DNA of 64,000 nt from Paenirhodobacter ferrireducens (GTDB lineage: Bacteria > Pseudomonadota > Alphaproteobacteria > Rhodobacterales > Rhodobacteraceae). The notes below the pieces were generated by a model, which saw only the letters and a list, made by a program, of their open reading frames with translations, was not told the origin of the DNA and made no database searches. This document shows positions 17,391 to 25,618 of this stretch, in pieces; the stretch's first letter is position 1; every line of letters starts with the position of its first letter. The translations under genes and the position numbers were made by a program. Location of the stretch: positions 124,001-188,000 of the forward strand of contig NZ_SAVB01000001.1 of NCBI RefSeq assembly GCF_004022265.1, read 5' to 3'.

Positions 17391-20300
17391 GCCAGGACCA
17401 GATCCCCGAAGAGGCGCATCCGCTCGGCATTCCCGAGCATCGCCTCGGCATCGCGGGCCGGCTGACGCGGGCCTTCATCCAGTCGGCGCTGACGCCGCTC
17501 ATCATCCTTGCCGCGCTTGCGGTCGGCCTTGTCGCGCTGATCTCGCTGCCGCGCGAGGAAGAGCCGCAGATCTCGGTGCCGATGGTCGACATCCATCTGC
17601 AGGCCCCCGGCCTGAAGGCCGAGGATGCGATGAAGCTCGTGACCGAGCCGATGGAAACCATCATCAAGGGCATCAACGAGGTCGAGCACGTCTATTCGCA
17701 GACCTCGGATGACAGCGCGCTGGTGATGGCGCGCTTCGTCGTCGGTACCTCCTCGGACGCGGCGATCCTGCGCGTGCACGAGAAGGTCAAGGCGAACATG
17801 GACCGGATCCCCACCGGCATCGCCGAGCCGATCATCGTCGGCCGCGGCATCGACGATGTGGCGATCGTGGCGCTGACCCTCTCGGGCAAGCCCGGCGAGC
17901 AGATCGGCGCAAATGACCTGACCCGCATCGCGCGCGAGCTGCAGACCGAGGTGACGAAGATCGACAATGTCGGTCTGACCTACATCGTCGGCGAGGCGAC
18001 CGAGGCGATCCGGATCGAGCCCGATCCCGAGAAGCTCGCGATGTATGGTGTGACGTTGCAGCAGCTGTCGAACAAGGTCGAGCAGGCGAACCGCGCCTTC
18101 AACACCGGCAAGCTGCGCGACAAGGGCGAGCAGATCGACCTCGTGGCCGGCAAGACGCTGACCGCACCGGCCGAGATCGCCGGGCTGTTGCTCACCACCC
18201 GCGACAGTCGCCCGGTCTATGTGGCCGATGTGGCGAAGGTCTCCTATGTCGGCGATACCTCGGATCACATCGTGGCCAATGTCACCCGCGAGAACGGCAC
18301 GCTCGACCGCCGCCCGGCGGTGACGGTGGCGATCGCCAAGCGCGCCGGGGCGAATGCCGTGGTCGTGGCCGAGAAGATCCTCGAGCGCGTGCACGAGCTC
18401 GAGGGCTCGCTGATCCCGTCGAATGTCGAGGTGCAGGTCACCCGCGACTATGGCGAGACCGCGAACGAGAAGGCGAACGAACTCTTGTTCCACCTCGGCC
18501 TCGCCACGGTGTCGATCATCGCGCTTGTCCTCTTCGCGATCGGCTGGCGGGAATCGATCGTCGTCGCGATCGTCATTCCGGTGACCATCCTGCTCACGCT
18601 GTTTGCCGCGAACATCATGGGCTTCACGTTGAACCGCGTCAGCCTCTTCGCGCTGATCTTCTCGATCGGCATTCTCGTCGACGACGCGATCGTGGTGATC
18701 GAGAACATCGCGCGGCACTGGGCGATGAAAACCCCGGGCACCCGCATCGCCAAGGCGATCGAGGCGGTGGCCGAGGTCGGCAACCCGACCATCGTCGCGA
18801 CGTTGACCGTGGTCGCGGCGCTTCTGCCGATGCTCTTCGTCAGCGGCCTGATGGGCCCCTACATGTCGCCCATCCCCTCGGTCGCCTCGGCGGCGATGAT
18901 CTTCTCCTTCTTCATCGCGGTGATCGTCACGCCCTGGCTGATGGTGAAGATCGCGGGCCGCGCCGACATGTCCTCGCATGCCGAGGGGCCGGGCCATCAC
19001 GCCGGCGGCAAGCTCGGCGCGCTTTACGAGCGGGTGGCGCGGCCGGTTCTGCGCACCAAGCGCACCGCCTGGACCTTCCTGATCGCGGCGATCGTGCTCA
19101 GCTTCGGCTCGCTCGGGCTGCTTTACACCAAGCACGTCACGGTGAAGCTGCTGCCCTTCGACAACAAGTCGGAGCTGAGCGTGGTGATCGACCTGCCCGA
19201 GGGCTCCTCGGTCGAGGCGACGGATGCGGTGGCGCAGAAGGTGGCCGAGGTGGTGACGCAGATGCCCGAGGTGATCTCGGTGCAGACCCACGCCGGCGCC
19301 GCGGCGCCCTTCAACTTCAACGGGCTGGTGCGGCACTACTATCTGCGCGAATACCCCTATCAGGGCGATGTGCAGATCAACCTGACGAACAAGGCCGACC
19401 GCGACCGCAGCTCGCACGACATCGCGCTCGATGTGCGCGAGCGGATCGCCAAGCTCGACCTGCCCGCGGGCACCAGCCTGAAGACGGTCGAACCGCCGCC
19501 CGGGCCCCCGGTGATGGCGACGCTGCTGGCCGAGGTCTATGGCCCCGATCCCGCGACCCGGCGCGCCGCGGCCGCGAAGATCCGCATGGCCTTCGAAAGT
19601 GTGCCCTTCATCGTCGACGTTGACGACAGCTTCGGCACCCAGACCCGGCGGCTGCGCGCCACGGTGAACTCGGACGATCTCGAGTTCTACTCGGTCGAGG
19701 AAAGCGACGTCTTCGACACGCTCGGGTTGCTGAACGGCTCGACCACGGTCGGCTATTCGCACCGCGGCGACGAGCGCTCGCCGCTGCCGATCGTGATGGC
19801 GCGGGCGAAGGGCGACAAGGTGATGAACGAGGCGACGCTGTCGACGCCGATCCCGGCGAACGTGCTGCCGGGTGCGCGCGGCGTGGTCGAACTGGGCGAC
19901 GTGGTGTCGGTGGGCGAGGAGAAATCCTCCTTCCCGATCTTCCGCCACAACGGCCGCGAGGCGGAGATGGTGACGGCGGATCTTGCCGGCACCTTCGAGG
20001 CGCCGCTTTATGGCATGATCGCGGTCGATGCGGCGCTCGACAAGATCGACTGGGCGCCGGGCGAGAAGCCCGTGGTGTCGCTGCACGGCCAGCCCGACGA
20101 CGAGAGCCACGTGACGCTGCTGTGGGACGGCGAGTGGGAAGTGACCTGGGTCACCTTCCGCGACATGGGCGCGGCCTTCGGCGTGGCGCTTCTGGGGATC
20201 TACATCCTCGTGGTGGCGCAGTTCGGCTCGTTCCGGCTGCCGCTCGTCATCCTGACGCCGATCCCGCTGACCTTCCTCGGCATCATGCTCGGCCACCTGA

Positions 20301-20626
20301 TCTTCCACGCGCCATTCTCGGCGACCTCGATGATCGGCTTCATCGCACTGGCGGGCATCATCGTGCGCAACTCGATCCTGCTGGTGGACTTCATCCGCCA
20401 CGGCAATCACGAGGGCAAGTCGGACATCGACGTGCTGGTCGAGGCCGGGGCGATCCGCTTCAAGCCGATCCTGCTGACCGCGGTCGCGGCGATGATCGGT
20501 GCGGTGGTGATCCTTGCCGACCCGATCTTCCAGGGGCTGGCGATCTCGCTGCTGTTCGGCCTGCTCAGCTCGACGCTGCTGACGGTGCTGGTGATCCCGG
20601 CGATCTACCGCATCTTCAAGACCTGA
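17387..20626 (+). CDS. RND efflux transporter permease subunit
   Basis: 1079 residues, inner-membrane AcrB-superfamily pump. TM1 near residues 35-55 (LIILAALAVGLVALISL) is preceded by a 30-residue cytoplasmic extension. TM4 carries FSIGILVDDAIVVIENIARHW with the proton-relay aspartates, and the second half repeats the fold (GFIALAGIIVRNSILLVDFIRHG). The fragment LPREEEPQISVPMVDI after TM1 places it in the branch near bacterial HAE1-type pumps, not heavy-metal CusA. It forms an operon with the adaptor (ATGA overlap) and ends at an intrinsic terminator. No outer-membrane channel gene is present. A large antisense open frame here is a codon-bias artefact. Confidence 0.92.
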   Translation: MSQDQIPEEAHPLGIPEHRLGIAGRLTRAFIQSALTPLIILAALAVGLVALISLPREEEPQISVPMVDIHLQAPGLKAEDAMKLVTEPMETIIKGINEVEHVYSQTSDDSALVMARFVVGTSSDAAILRVHEKVKANMDRIPTGIAEPIIVGRGIDDVAIVALTLSGKPGEQIGANDLTRIARELQTEVTKIDNVGLTYIVGEATEAIRIEPDPEKLAMYGVTLQQLSNKVEQANRAFNTGKLRDKGEQIDLVAGKTLTAPAEIAGLLLTTRDSRPVYVADVAKVSYVGDTSDHIVANVTRENGTLDRRPAVTVAIAKRAGANAVVVAEKILERVHELEGSLIPSNVEVQVTRDYGETANEKANELLFHLGLATVSIIALVLFAIGWRESIVVAIVIPVTILLTLFAANIMGFTLNRVSLFALIFSIGILVDDAIVVIENIARHWAMKTPGTRIAKAIEAVAEVGNPTIVATLTVVAALLPMLFVSGLMGPYMSPIPSVASAAMIFSFFIAVIVTPWLMVKIAGRADMSSHAEGPGHHAGGKLGALYERVARPVLRTKRTAWTFLIAAIVLSFGSLGLLYTKHVTVKLLPFDNKSELSVVIDLPEGSSVEATDAVAQKVAEVVTQMPEVISVQTHAGAAAPFNFNGLVRHYYLREYPYQGDVQINLTNKADRDRSSHDIALDVRERIAKLDLPAGTSLKTVEPPPGPPVMATLLAEVYGPDPATRRAAAAKIRMAFESVPFIVDVDDSFGTQTRRLRATVNSDDLEFYSVEESDVFDTLGLLNGSTTVGYSHRGDERSPLPIVMARAKGDKVMNEATLSTPIPANVLPGARGVVELGDVVSVGEEKSSFPIFRHNGREAEMVTADLAGTFEAPLYGMIAVDAALDKIDWAPGEKPVVSLHGQPDDESHVTLLWDGEWEVTWVTFRDMGAAFGVALLGIYILVVAQFGSFRLPLVILTPIPLTFLGIMLGHLIFHAPFSATSMIGFIALAGIIVRNSILLVDFIRHGNHEGKSDIDVLVEAGAIRFKPILLTAVAAMIGAVVILADPIFQGLAISLLFGLLSSTLLTVLVIPAIYRIFKT

Positions 20627-20651
20627 TCGGCCCGGACAGGTCGGTGACAGA

Positions 20652-20677
20652 ACACCCGGCGGCGACGCCGGGTGTTT
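20652..20677 (+). terminator. Intrinsic terminator after the second RND operon
   Basis: ACACCCGGCG-GCGA-CGCCGGGTGT followed by TTGCGTTTC: a perfect 10-bp stem 25 bases after the permease stop. Confidence 0.8.
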
Positions 20678-20782
20678 GCGTTTCGGGACGGGTGCGACAT
20701 TCGGGCACGGCAGATGTGATCGCCGCCCGCGCGGCGCGGCGCTAGTCTGGATCTGTCACAGGGGTGACGCATGGAGGATGAG

Positions 20783-20998
20783 ATGCACAGCGTCTTGAAA
20801 GCGTCGGTCGTGGTTCTGGCCGTCGCAGCCGGTTTTGTGCCAGTGCGGGTGTTTGCCGAGCCGAGTTGCACCGACTGGATGGATCAGGGCGATGGCACGT
20901 CCTGGAAGGAATGCGTCGACGACAGTGGTGTGCAGCATTGCTACAAGGTGAACAACACGCCCGGCAGCACGGGTTATGAGGTCAGTTGCTCCGACTGA
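20783..20998 (+). CDS. Small secreted four-cysteine protein, function unknown
   Basis: 71 residues: a signal peptide (MHSVLKASVVVLAVAAGFVPVRVFA) and a ~46-residue mature part with four cysteines (SCTDW, KECVDD, QHCYK, VSCSD), likely two disulfides in the periplasm. The ATG at 20783 was preferred over 20771 because GGAGG at 20773-20777 then lies at normal spacing. It has its own excellent terminator, so it is a separate transcription unit between the RND operon and the SqrR-like repressor. No family recognised; the spacing of Cys, Trp and Tyr suggests a compact fold. It could be a redox-active or binding partner of the efflux system, but that is only positional inference. Confidence 0.75.
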   Translation: MHSVLKASVVVLAVAAGFVPVRVFAEPSCTDWMDQGDGTSWKECVDDSGVQHCYKVNNTPGSTGYEVSCSD

Positions 20999-21024
20999 GC
21001 CCCCGGGCCATGTGGCACGGGCGG

Positions 21025-21053
21025 GCCGCTCCGGGAAACCGGGGCGGCTTTTT
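21025..21053 (+). terminator. Intrinsic terminator after the small secreted protein
   Basis: GCCGCTCCGG-GAAA-CCGGGGCGGC followed by TTTTT: a 10-bp stem with one T-G wobble, capped by a GAAA tetraloop. Confidence 0.9.
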
Positions 21054-21071
21054 CCTGCCGGGGAGGGGGGC

Positions 21072-21443
21072 TCAGATGCCCTTGCAGAACATCTCGTAGA
21101 CGGTTTCGACGATGCGGATCGCCTTCGGATCGCTCAGCGAATAATAGATCGCCTTGCCCTCGCGCCGGCAGGTCACCAGCCCCTCGAGGCGCAGCCGCGC
21201 CAGCTGCTGGCTGACCGCGGCCTGCCGCGACTCGAGCAGGTTCTCGAGCTCGGTCACCGTCTTCTCGCCCGAGGAGAGATGGCACATGATCATCAGCCGA
21301 CCTTCGTGCGCGAGCGCCTTGAGCAGGTTCGATGCCTCCTGCGCGCGGCTCATCAGCTCGTCTGCGTCAAGCCGTGCGCAGCGCTCGGCCGGGTCGGCCG
21401 CCGTCGCTTCGGTCTGGATGATGTCTTGTCCGTCCGCCGCCAT
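21072..21443 (-). CDS. sqrR: ArsR-family repressor of the SqrR/BigR persulfide-sensing group
   Basis: 123 residues, winged-helix dimeric repressor. The core ALAHEGRLMIMCHLSSGEKTVTE followed by RQAAVSQQLARLRLEGLV (recognition helix, residues ~73-90) matches the BigR/SqrR subgroup. Cys54 (in MIMCHL) and Cys120 (in YEMFCKGI) are 66 residues apart, the same separation I recall for Cys41 and Cys107 of R. capsulatus SqrR, which form a tetrasulfide link with persulfides and release DNA. A third Cys (92) is extra. It lacks the metal-site ligands of ArsR/SmtB (no ELCVCDL). The N-terminal ~30 residues are longer than usual. Predicted targets: the two ATTC-N8-GAAT sites in this window. It lies next to the second RND operon. 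Confidence 0.82.
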   Translation of the reverse strand: MAADGQDIIQTEATAADPAERCARLDADELMSRAQEASNLLKALAHEGRLMIMCHLSSGEKTVTELENLLESRQAAVSQQLARLRLEGLVTCRREGKAIYYSLSDPKAIRIVETVYEMFCKGI

Positions 21444-21638
21444 GATGCGCTGCGTTCTCCTTCGCTGCCACGGCCGCTCCGGCTTGGCGAAGAGACCGTC
21501 TGGGCAACGGGATTAGCATGGCTGCGCAGGAGAATCGAGTGGTCGGCGCGTTTTGTCGCGGTGCCACGGCGCACAGCCGGGCTGCGTCAGGGCAGAACTG
21601 CCTGCGCAGTGAGCGGATTGCTGCCGGAACAGGTCGGG

Positions 21639-21749
21639 TCAGGCCGATTTCGGCGCGCGCGGGGCCGGGCGCAGGCGGCGCAGCAGCTCGGTCACGCAGG
21701 CCGTGACAATGACCAGAAGGGCGATGCTGTCGAAGCTCAGGTAGCTCAT
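21639..21749 (-). CDS. 36-residue single-span membrane peptide, function unknown
   Basis: An ATG at 21749 preceded by GGAGG at seven bases opens a 36-codon frame: MSYLSFDSIALLVIVTACV, then TELLRRLRPAPRAPKSA. Residues ~8-20 form one hydrophobic helix, followed by a basic, proline-rich tail, so an N-out/C-in small membrane protein is expected. It lies upstream of the SqrR-like gene on the same strand, 195 bases away. No family recognised. Support is the clean ribosome site, the membrane-protein composition and the absence of any competing gene. It could alternatively be a leader peptide of the repressor transcript. Confidence 0.55.
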   Translation of the reverse strand: MSYLSFDSIALLVIVTACVTELLRRLRPAPRAPKSA

Positions 21750-21949
21750 TCCATCCTCCGTTTCCGGCCATGCCGGGGCGCCGGGTCGTTTCCGCGCGGC
21801 ACCCCGGTCTCCGGCTATCGGCGGAATGCGGCAAAATCCGGGCAGGCAGGCGACTTTCGCGCGGCTTCGCGGCCTGCCCCTGCGCAGGGGGTTGATTTTC
21901 CCGCGCCCGGGCCGATACCCAAGGGGCGAAGCACGCGAAGAGGTCCGAC

Positions 21950-22918
21950 ATGCTGCATGCCTTCACTGCCGGAACACGCGGGCTTGCGCGGATGGGCCAG
22001 GAGACGCCGATGGCGCCCGGCTCGCAGATCGCGCATGCGCTCTGGATCGACCTCTATCGCCCGCTCGACAGCCAGATCGCCGCGGTCGAGGGGCTGGGGA
22101 TCGAGGTGCCGACGCTCGCCGACATGGAGGAGATCGAGATCTCGAACCGGCTCTACCGCGAGGACGGCTCGGATTTCATGACCGTCGTCGTGCCCGGCCA
22201 GACGCCCGACGGGCGCCACATCTCGGGCCCGGTCACCTTCATCCTGACGCCCGCGCGACTGGTGACGGTGCGTCACCACGCGCCGCGCTCATTCGAGACA
22301 TATCCCGAGCGCGCCGACCGCTCCACCGCCGGCTGCACCTCGCCCGAGCGGATCTTCCTCGGTCTGATCGAGGAGATCGTGGCGCGCCAGGCCGACCTGC
22401 TCGAGGGCATCGGGCGCGGGCTCGATTCGGTCTCAGTGCATGTGCTGGGCGACGCGAGCCCGGACGAGCTGCAGCACGCGCTGGGCGAGGTCGGGCGGCA
22501 GGGCGAATTGCTGGGCCGGATCCGGCTGGCGCTGCTGACGCTCGAACGCGCATTGTCGTTCTATGACCAGACGCTGGCCACCCATCCGCAGGGCAAGGAC
22601 CTGCACACGATCATCAAGGGGCAGATCCGCGACATCGGCTCGCTTGCGGTGCATGGCGACTTCCTGTCCTCGCGCGTGTCGCTGTCGGTCGACGCAACGC
22701 TCGGCATGATCAACCTGGCGCAGAACACCACGGTGCGGATCGTCTCGGTGGTCGCCGCGCTCTTCATGCCGCCGACGCTGATCGCCTCGATGTACGGGAT
22801 GAACTTTGCCGTCATGCCCGAGCTCGACAAGCCTTGGGGCTATCCCTTCGCGATCGGGTTGATGATTGCCTCGGCGCTTGGCACCTGGGCGTTCTTCAAG
22901 TGGAAGGACTGGCTTTAA
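21950..22918 (+). CDS. corA: CorA-family divalent cation transporter
   Basis: 322 residues: a large cytoplasmic N-terminal funnel (to ~residue 250) and two C-terminal TM helices. The pore signature YGMNF is present after TM1 (near residues 281-285), followed by the loop AVMPELDKPWGYPF and TM2 ending FKWKDWL, as in CorA. Pentameric Mg2+/Co2+ channel in the inner membrane. ATG at 21950 follows AGAGG; in-frame ATGs at 21992 and 22010 are alternatives, and the conserved sequence starts around ALWIDLYRP. The stop codon overlaps, by two bases, the stop of the convergent lipoprotein gene. Confidence 0.92.
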   Translation: MLHAFTAGTRGLARMGQETPMAPGSQIAHALWIDLYRPLDSQIAAVEGLGIEVPTLADMEEIEISNRLYREDGSDFMTVVVPGQTPDGRHISGPVTFILTPARLVTVRHHAPRSFETYPERADRSTAGCTSPERIFLGLIEEIVARQADLLEGIGRGLDSVSVHVLGDASPDELQHALGEVGRQGELLGRIRLALLTLERALSFYDQTLATHPQGKDLHTIIKGQIRDIGSLAVHGDFLSSRVSLSVDATLGMINLAQNTTVRIVSVVAALFMPPTLIASMYGMNFAVMPELDKPWGYPFAIGLMIASALGTWAFFKWKDWL

Positions 22919-23394
22919 CGCGGGCAGATCCTGGTCTGCGGGTCGAGCCGGACATACTCGCGCGCCGAGATCTTCGTCATCTTCTGCGACTTGCTCCAGG
23001 TGCTGTTCCATTTCTGCAGCACGCCGTTGCGATAGTAGCGTCCCATCAGCCCGGTTACCATCGGCGCCGGGATGTTGGTGCCGATGAAATGCGGCGCGTG
23101 GAAGGCGATCACCAGTTTCGGCCCGAGGCAGGCATTGGGCAGCGTCGTCAGCATCGTGCAGGCCGAAGCGCAATAGCCGCGGATCTCGACCCGCCGGCCC
23201 GATTTCGCCAGCTGCTCGCGCCGGGCGATATAGCCGGTGACGTTGCCGCCGTCGTCGTTGCGGATCACGATCGGCGCCTTGTCCGAGACCCGCACGCTGC
23301 CCGCGGTGCTGCCGCCGGCCTCGGTCTCGGTGACGCAGCCGGCCAGCACGAGGCCGGCGACGAGGAGGGGAAAAAGGCGGGTCTTGCGGCGCAT
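22915..23394 (-). CDS. Lipoprotein of the COG3904-like periplasmic family
   Basis: 159 residues with a lipoprotein signal (lipobox LAGC, Cys20). The central motif GYCASACTMLTTLPNACLGP resembles the ClpP/crotonase-like periplasmic proteins of COG3904, where the Ser of the SACT motif is the presumed nucleophile; a His in IAFHAPHF follows. Shorter than most members (~200-250), so it may be a minimal version. Catalysis is unproven. Monocistronic, convergent with corA. Confidence 0.6.
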   Translation of the reverse strand: MRRKTRLFPLLVAGLVLAGCVTETEAGGSTAGSVRVSDKAPIVIRNDDGGNVTGYIARREQLAKSGRRVEIRGYCASACTMLTTLPNACLGPKLVIAFHAPHFIGTNIPAPMVTGLMGRYYRNGVLQKWNSTWSKSQKMTKISAREYVRLDPQTRICPR

Positions 23395-23485
23395 CTGGGG
23401 TGGCTCCTGTTCGCAGCTTGGCCAGACGATAGGCGCGGCACCGGCGCAGGCAAGCCCCGGCGCGGGCCTCCGGCGGGTTTCCGCC

Positions 23486-24061
23486 TCAGCGCGTCAGCAC
23501 CAGCCGGTCGCGGTCGAACTCGACCCTGGCGAAGCGAGTGAGATAGCTCATCCCCATCAGCGAGGTGTCCATCTCGCCGCGGTTCACCACGGCGCGCAGG
23601 TTGCGGTCGTGGATCGGGCCGAGATCCATCGTCTCGATCCGCACCGGGGCGGTGGCGACGGTGCCGTTCGCGGTATTGGCGCTGCCGATGAAGGCAAGCC
23701 CCGCTGTGTCGATGCCCGCGCGCTCCGCGTCGCGCCGGGTCAGCACGATGTCGCTCGCCCCGGTGTCGACGACGAAGCGCACAGGCACGCCGTTCACCTC
23801 CGCGGTCAGGTAGTAATGCCCGTCGGGGCCGAGGGGCGCCTCGATCCGCCCGTCGGTCATCACCGATTGCTGCGGCACGAAGCTCTTGCGGATGTCGCCC
23901 CACATGCCGAAGACCGCGACGAGGCCCAGCACGATCAGCGCCCAGACCATGATCTGCTGCAGGCTGCGCGCCGGATGGCGGCGGAAGGCGGTGAAGAAAT
24001 AGCCCGCAAGCGCCGCCAGCAGCAGCACGAGATAGACGAGGTTCGGAGAGATGTCGCTCAT
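23486..24061 (-). CDS. TIGR02281-family retropepsin-like aspartic protease (membrane anchored)
   Basis: 191 residues. Two TM helices at ~7-24 and ~38-54, then a periplasmic retropepsin-like domain with the catalytic motif FVVDTGASDIVL (Asp99) and the flap-like region VVNRGEMDTSLMGMSYL. The family (clan AA, TIGR02281) works as a homodimer because each chain supplies one Asp-Thr-Gly; substrates are unknown. ATG after GGAGGCCCC. It lies upstream of the COG3904-like lipoprotein gene on the same strand, with a 91-base gap. Confidence 0.85.
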   Translation of the reverse strand: MSDISPNLVYLVLLLAALAGYFFTAFRRHPARSLQQIMVWALIVLGLVAVFGMWGDIRKSFVPQQSVMTDGRIEAPLGPDGHYYLTAEVNGVPVRFVVDTGASDIVLTRRDAERAGIDTAGLAFIGSANTANGTVATAPVRIETMDLGPIHDRNLRAVVNRGEMDTSLMGMSYLTRFARVEFDRDRLVLTR

Positions 24062-24112
24062 GGGGCCTCCTGCCCCGGGGATGTAGGGGGCGCGGGCGCC
24101 GCTGTCACCCCC

Positions 24113-24748
24113 TCAGCGGCCGAAGAAGGGGCCCAGCAGCCCCGAGCCGCGCAGCCCGTCGAGCATGAACTGCACCGCCAGTGCGGCCAGAAGCATGCCC
24201 AGAAGCCGCGTCACCACCATCGTTCCGGTGCGGCCCAGAAGCCGCTCGAGCGGCGTGGCAAGCAGGAACATCACGAAGACGCAGGCCAGCACCGCCAGCA
24301 TCACCAGATGCACGAAGACCAGATGCACCGTGTCAGAGCCGGGCGCGCCCGCAAGCAGGATCATCGTCGCCATCGCGCCCGGCCCGGCGATCAGCGGTGT
24401 CGCCAGCGGGAAGACTGAGGGATCGTCGGCATGGGGTTCGGCCGATTGCCCCTCGCGCCGCTCGGTGCGCCGCTCGAAGAGCATGTCGAGCGCGGTGAGG
24501 AATAAGAGCATGCCGCCAGCGATGCGGAAGGCGGGCATCGAGATCCCGACGCCGGCGAGCAGCTTGTCGCCGAAGAGCCCGAAGAGGGTGAGCAGGATCG
24601 TCGCGATGACCAGCGCCCGAAGCCCCACCTTCAACCGCGCCTGCCCCGTCATCCCGCGGGTGAGCGCGATGAACAGCGGCGCAAGGCCGATCGGGTCGAC
24701 GACCACGAAGAGGGTGACGAAAGCGGTGATGGTTTCGGCGGGGTTCAT
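24113..24748 (-). CDS. MarC-family integral membrane protein
   Basis: 211 residues, six predicted TM helices, of the MarC/NAAT group (MNPAETITAFVTLFVVVDPIGLAPLF at the N-terminus is diagnostic; FPLATPLIAGPGAMATMI is the second conserved block). Inner membrane; a role in drug resistance has been discounted in E. coli and neutral amino acid transport is reported only for archaeal relatives, so the cargo is open. The start at 24748 matches the family N-terminus; the longer frame crosses the tatA promoter region. Divergent from tatA. Confidence 0.88.
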   Translation of the reverse strand: MNPAETITAFVTLFVVVDPIGLAPLFIALTRGMTGQARLKVGLRALVIATILLTLFGLFGDKLLAGVGISMPAFRIAGGMLLFLTALDMLFERRTERREGQSAEPHADDPSVFPLATPLIAGPGAMATMILLAGAPGSDTVHLVFVHLVMLAVLACVFVMFLLATPLERLLGRTGTMVVTRLLGMLLAALAVQFMLDGLRGSGLLGPFFGR

Positions 24749-24906
24749 GGCCGGACAGTAGCGCGCGGATTTCGGGCGATCCATGGGCGCGCGCGCAAAA
24801 ACTTGCGTGATTTCGTGAAATCGGTCTTTGATTGCCCCCACGCAGCCCGTAAATGTTGCGAAAGACAATCACAGGTGCGGCCCTCCCGCACCGGCTGGAG
24901 ACTGAA

Positions 24907-25125
24907 ATGCTCAACAACATCGGCCTTCCCGGCCTGCTTCTGATCGCCGTCGTCGTGCTCGTGCTTTTCGGCCGGGGCAAGGTCTCGTCGCTGATGGGCG
25001 AGGTCGGCAAGGGCATCACCGCCTTCAAGAAGGGCGTGAACGACGGCACCAAGGAGATCGAGGACGCCAAGGTGGACGAGGCGCGCGACGTGACGCCGGC
25101 TCCCACGGACAAGGACAAGGCCTGA
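24907..25125 (+). CDS. tatA: Twin-arginine translocase subunit TatA
   Basis: 72 residues: a short N-terminal TM helix ([19 protein letters not shown], with the FGRGK hinge) followed by an amphipathic helix ([22 protein letters not shown]) and a charged tail. It polymerises to form the folded-protein conduit of the Tat pathway. The start MLNNIGLPG fits the family; an upstream in-frame ATG at 24853 is not conserved. First gene of tatABC; 25 bases separate it from tatB. Confidence 0.95.
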   Translation: MLNNIGLPGLLLIAVVVLVLFGRGKVSSLMGEVGKGITAFKKGVNDGTKEIEDAKVDEARDVTPAPTDKDKA

Positions 25126-25150
25126 GCCGTCCGGCCCGGGCGGAGGCACC

Positions 25151-25618
25151 ATGTTCGACATCGGTTGGAGTGAGCTGCTGCTGATTGGCGTCGTGGCGCT
25201 GATCGTGGTGGGCCCGAAGGACCTGCCCGTGATGTTCCACACGCTCGGGCGGCTGACCGCGAAGGCGCGGCAGATGGCGCGCGAGTTCAGCCGCGCGATG
25301 GAGGATGCCGCGAAGGAGACCGGCGTCAACGACGTCGCGTCGGACCTGAAGGGCATCGCCTCGAAGAAATCGCTCGGTCTCGAGGCGCTCGAGCGCGCCA
25401 CCGAGAAATTCGAGAAATGGGATCCGAAGCTGCCGGGCCCGGCCAAGACCGCGGCTGCCGCGGCGCCCGCCGCGCTGCAGCCAGATCCCGAACTTGCGGC
25501 CGAGCTTGACGCGGCCGAGGCGGAATACGAGCCGGGCGACGCGCCCGCGCCGGCCGCCGACACCGCCGCCGCGGCCCCGGCTGCGCCCGCCGGTGACGAA
25601 GAGAAGGGGAAGGCATGA
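25151..25618 (+). CDS. tatB: Sec-independent translocase subunit TatB
   Basis: 155 residues: TM helix with the TatB-specific [26 protein letters not shown] start, amphipathic helix ([20 protein letters not shown]), then an Ala/Pro/Glu-rich C-terminal half as in alphaproteobacteria. With TatC it forms the twin-arginine signal receptor. Its stop overlaps the tatC ATG (ATGA). Confidence 0.95.
   Translation: MFDIGWSELLLIGVVALIVVGPKDLPVMFHTLGRLTAKARQMAREFSRAMEDAAKETGVNDVASDLKGIASKKSLGLEALERATEKFEKWDPKLPGPAKTAAAAAPAALQPDPELAAELDAAEAEYEPGDAPAPAADTAAAAPAAPAGDEEKGKA

Noticed and set aside
17312-20410. 1032-codon open frame on the minus strand, antisense to the second RND permease
   Set aside because: His/Arg/Asp-rich translation without any domain; it mirrors the codon bias of the true plus-strand gene. 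The same applies to the long antisense frames at 663-2558 and 54777-57626.
20698-20713. ATTC followed by eight bases as a third SqrR-like site
   Set aside because: The second half reads CAGA, not GAAT; only a half site.
21750-21949. Operator for SqrR autoregulation
   Set aside because: No ATTC-N8-GAAT is present here or in 21444-21638; autoregulation cannot be claimed.
24809-24822. Palindrome GATTTC-GT-GAAATC upstream of tatA
   Set aside because: Symmetric, but with no aligned promoter and no second copy; it could be chance, so not listed as an operator.
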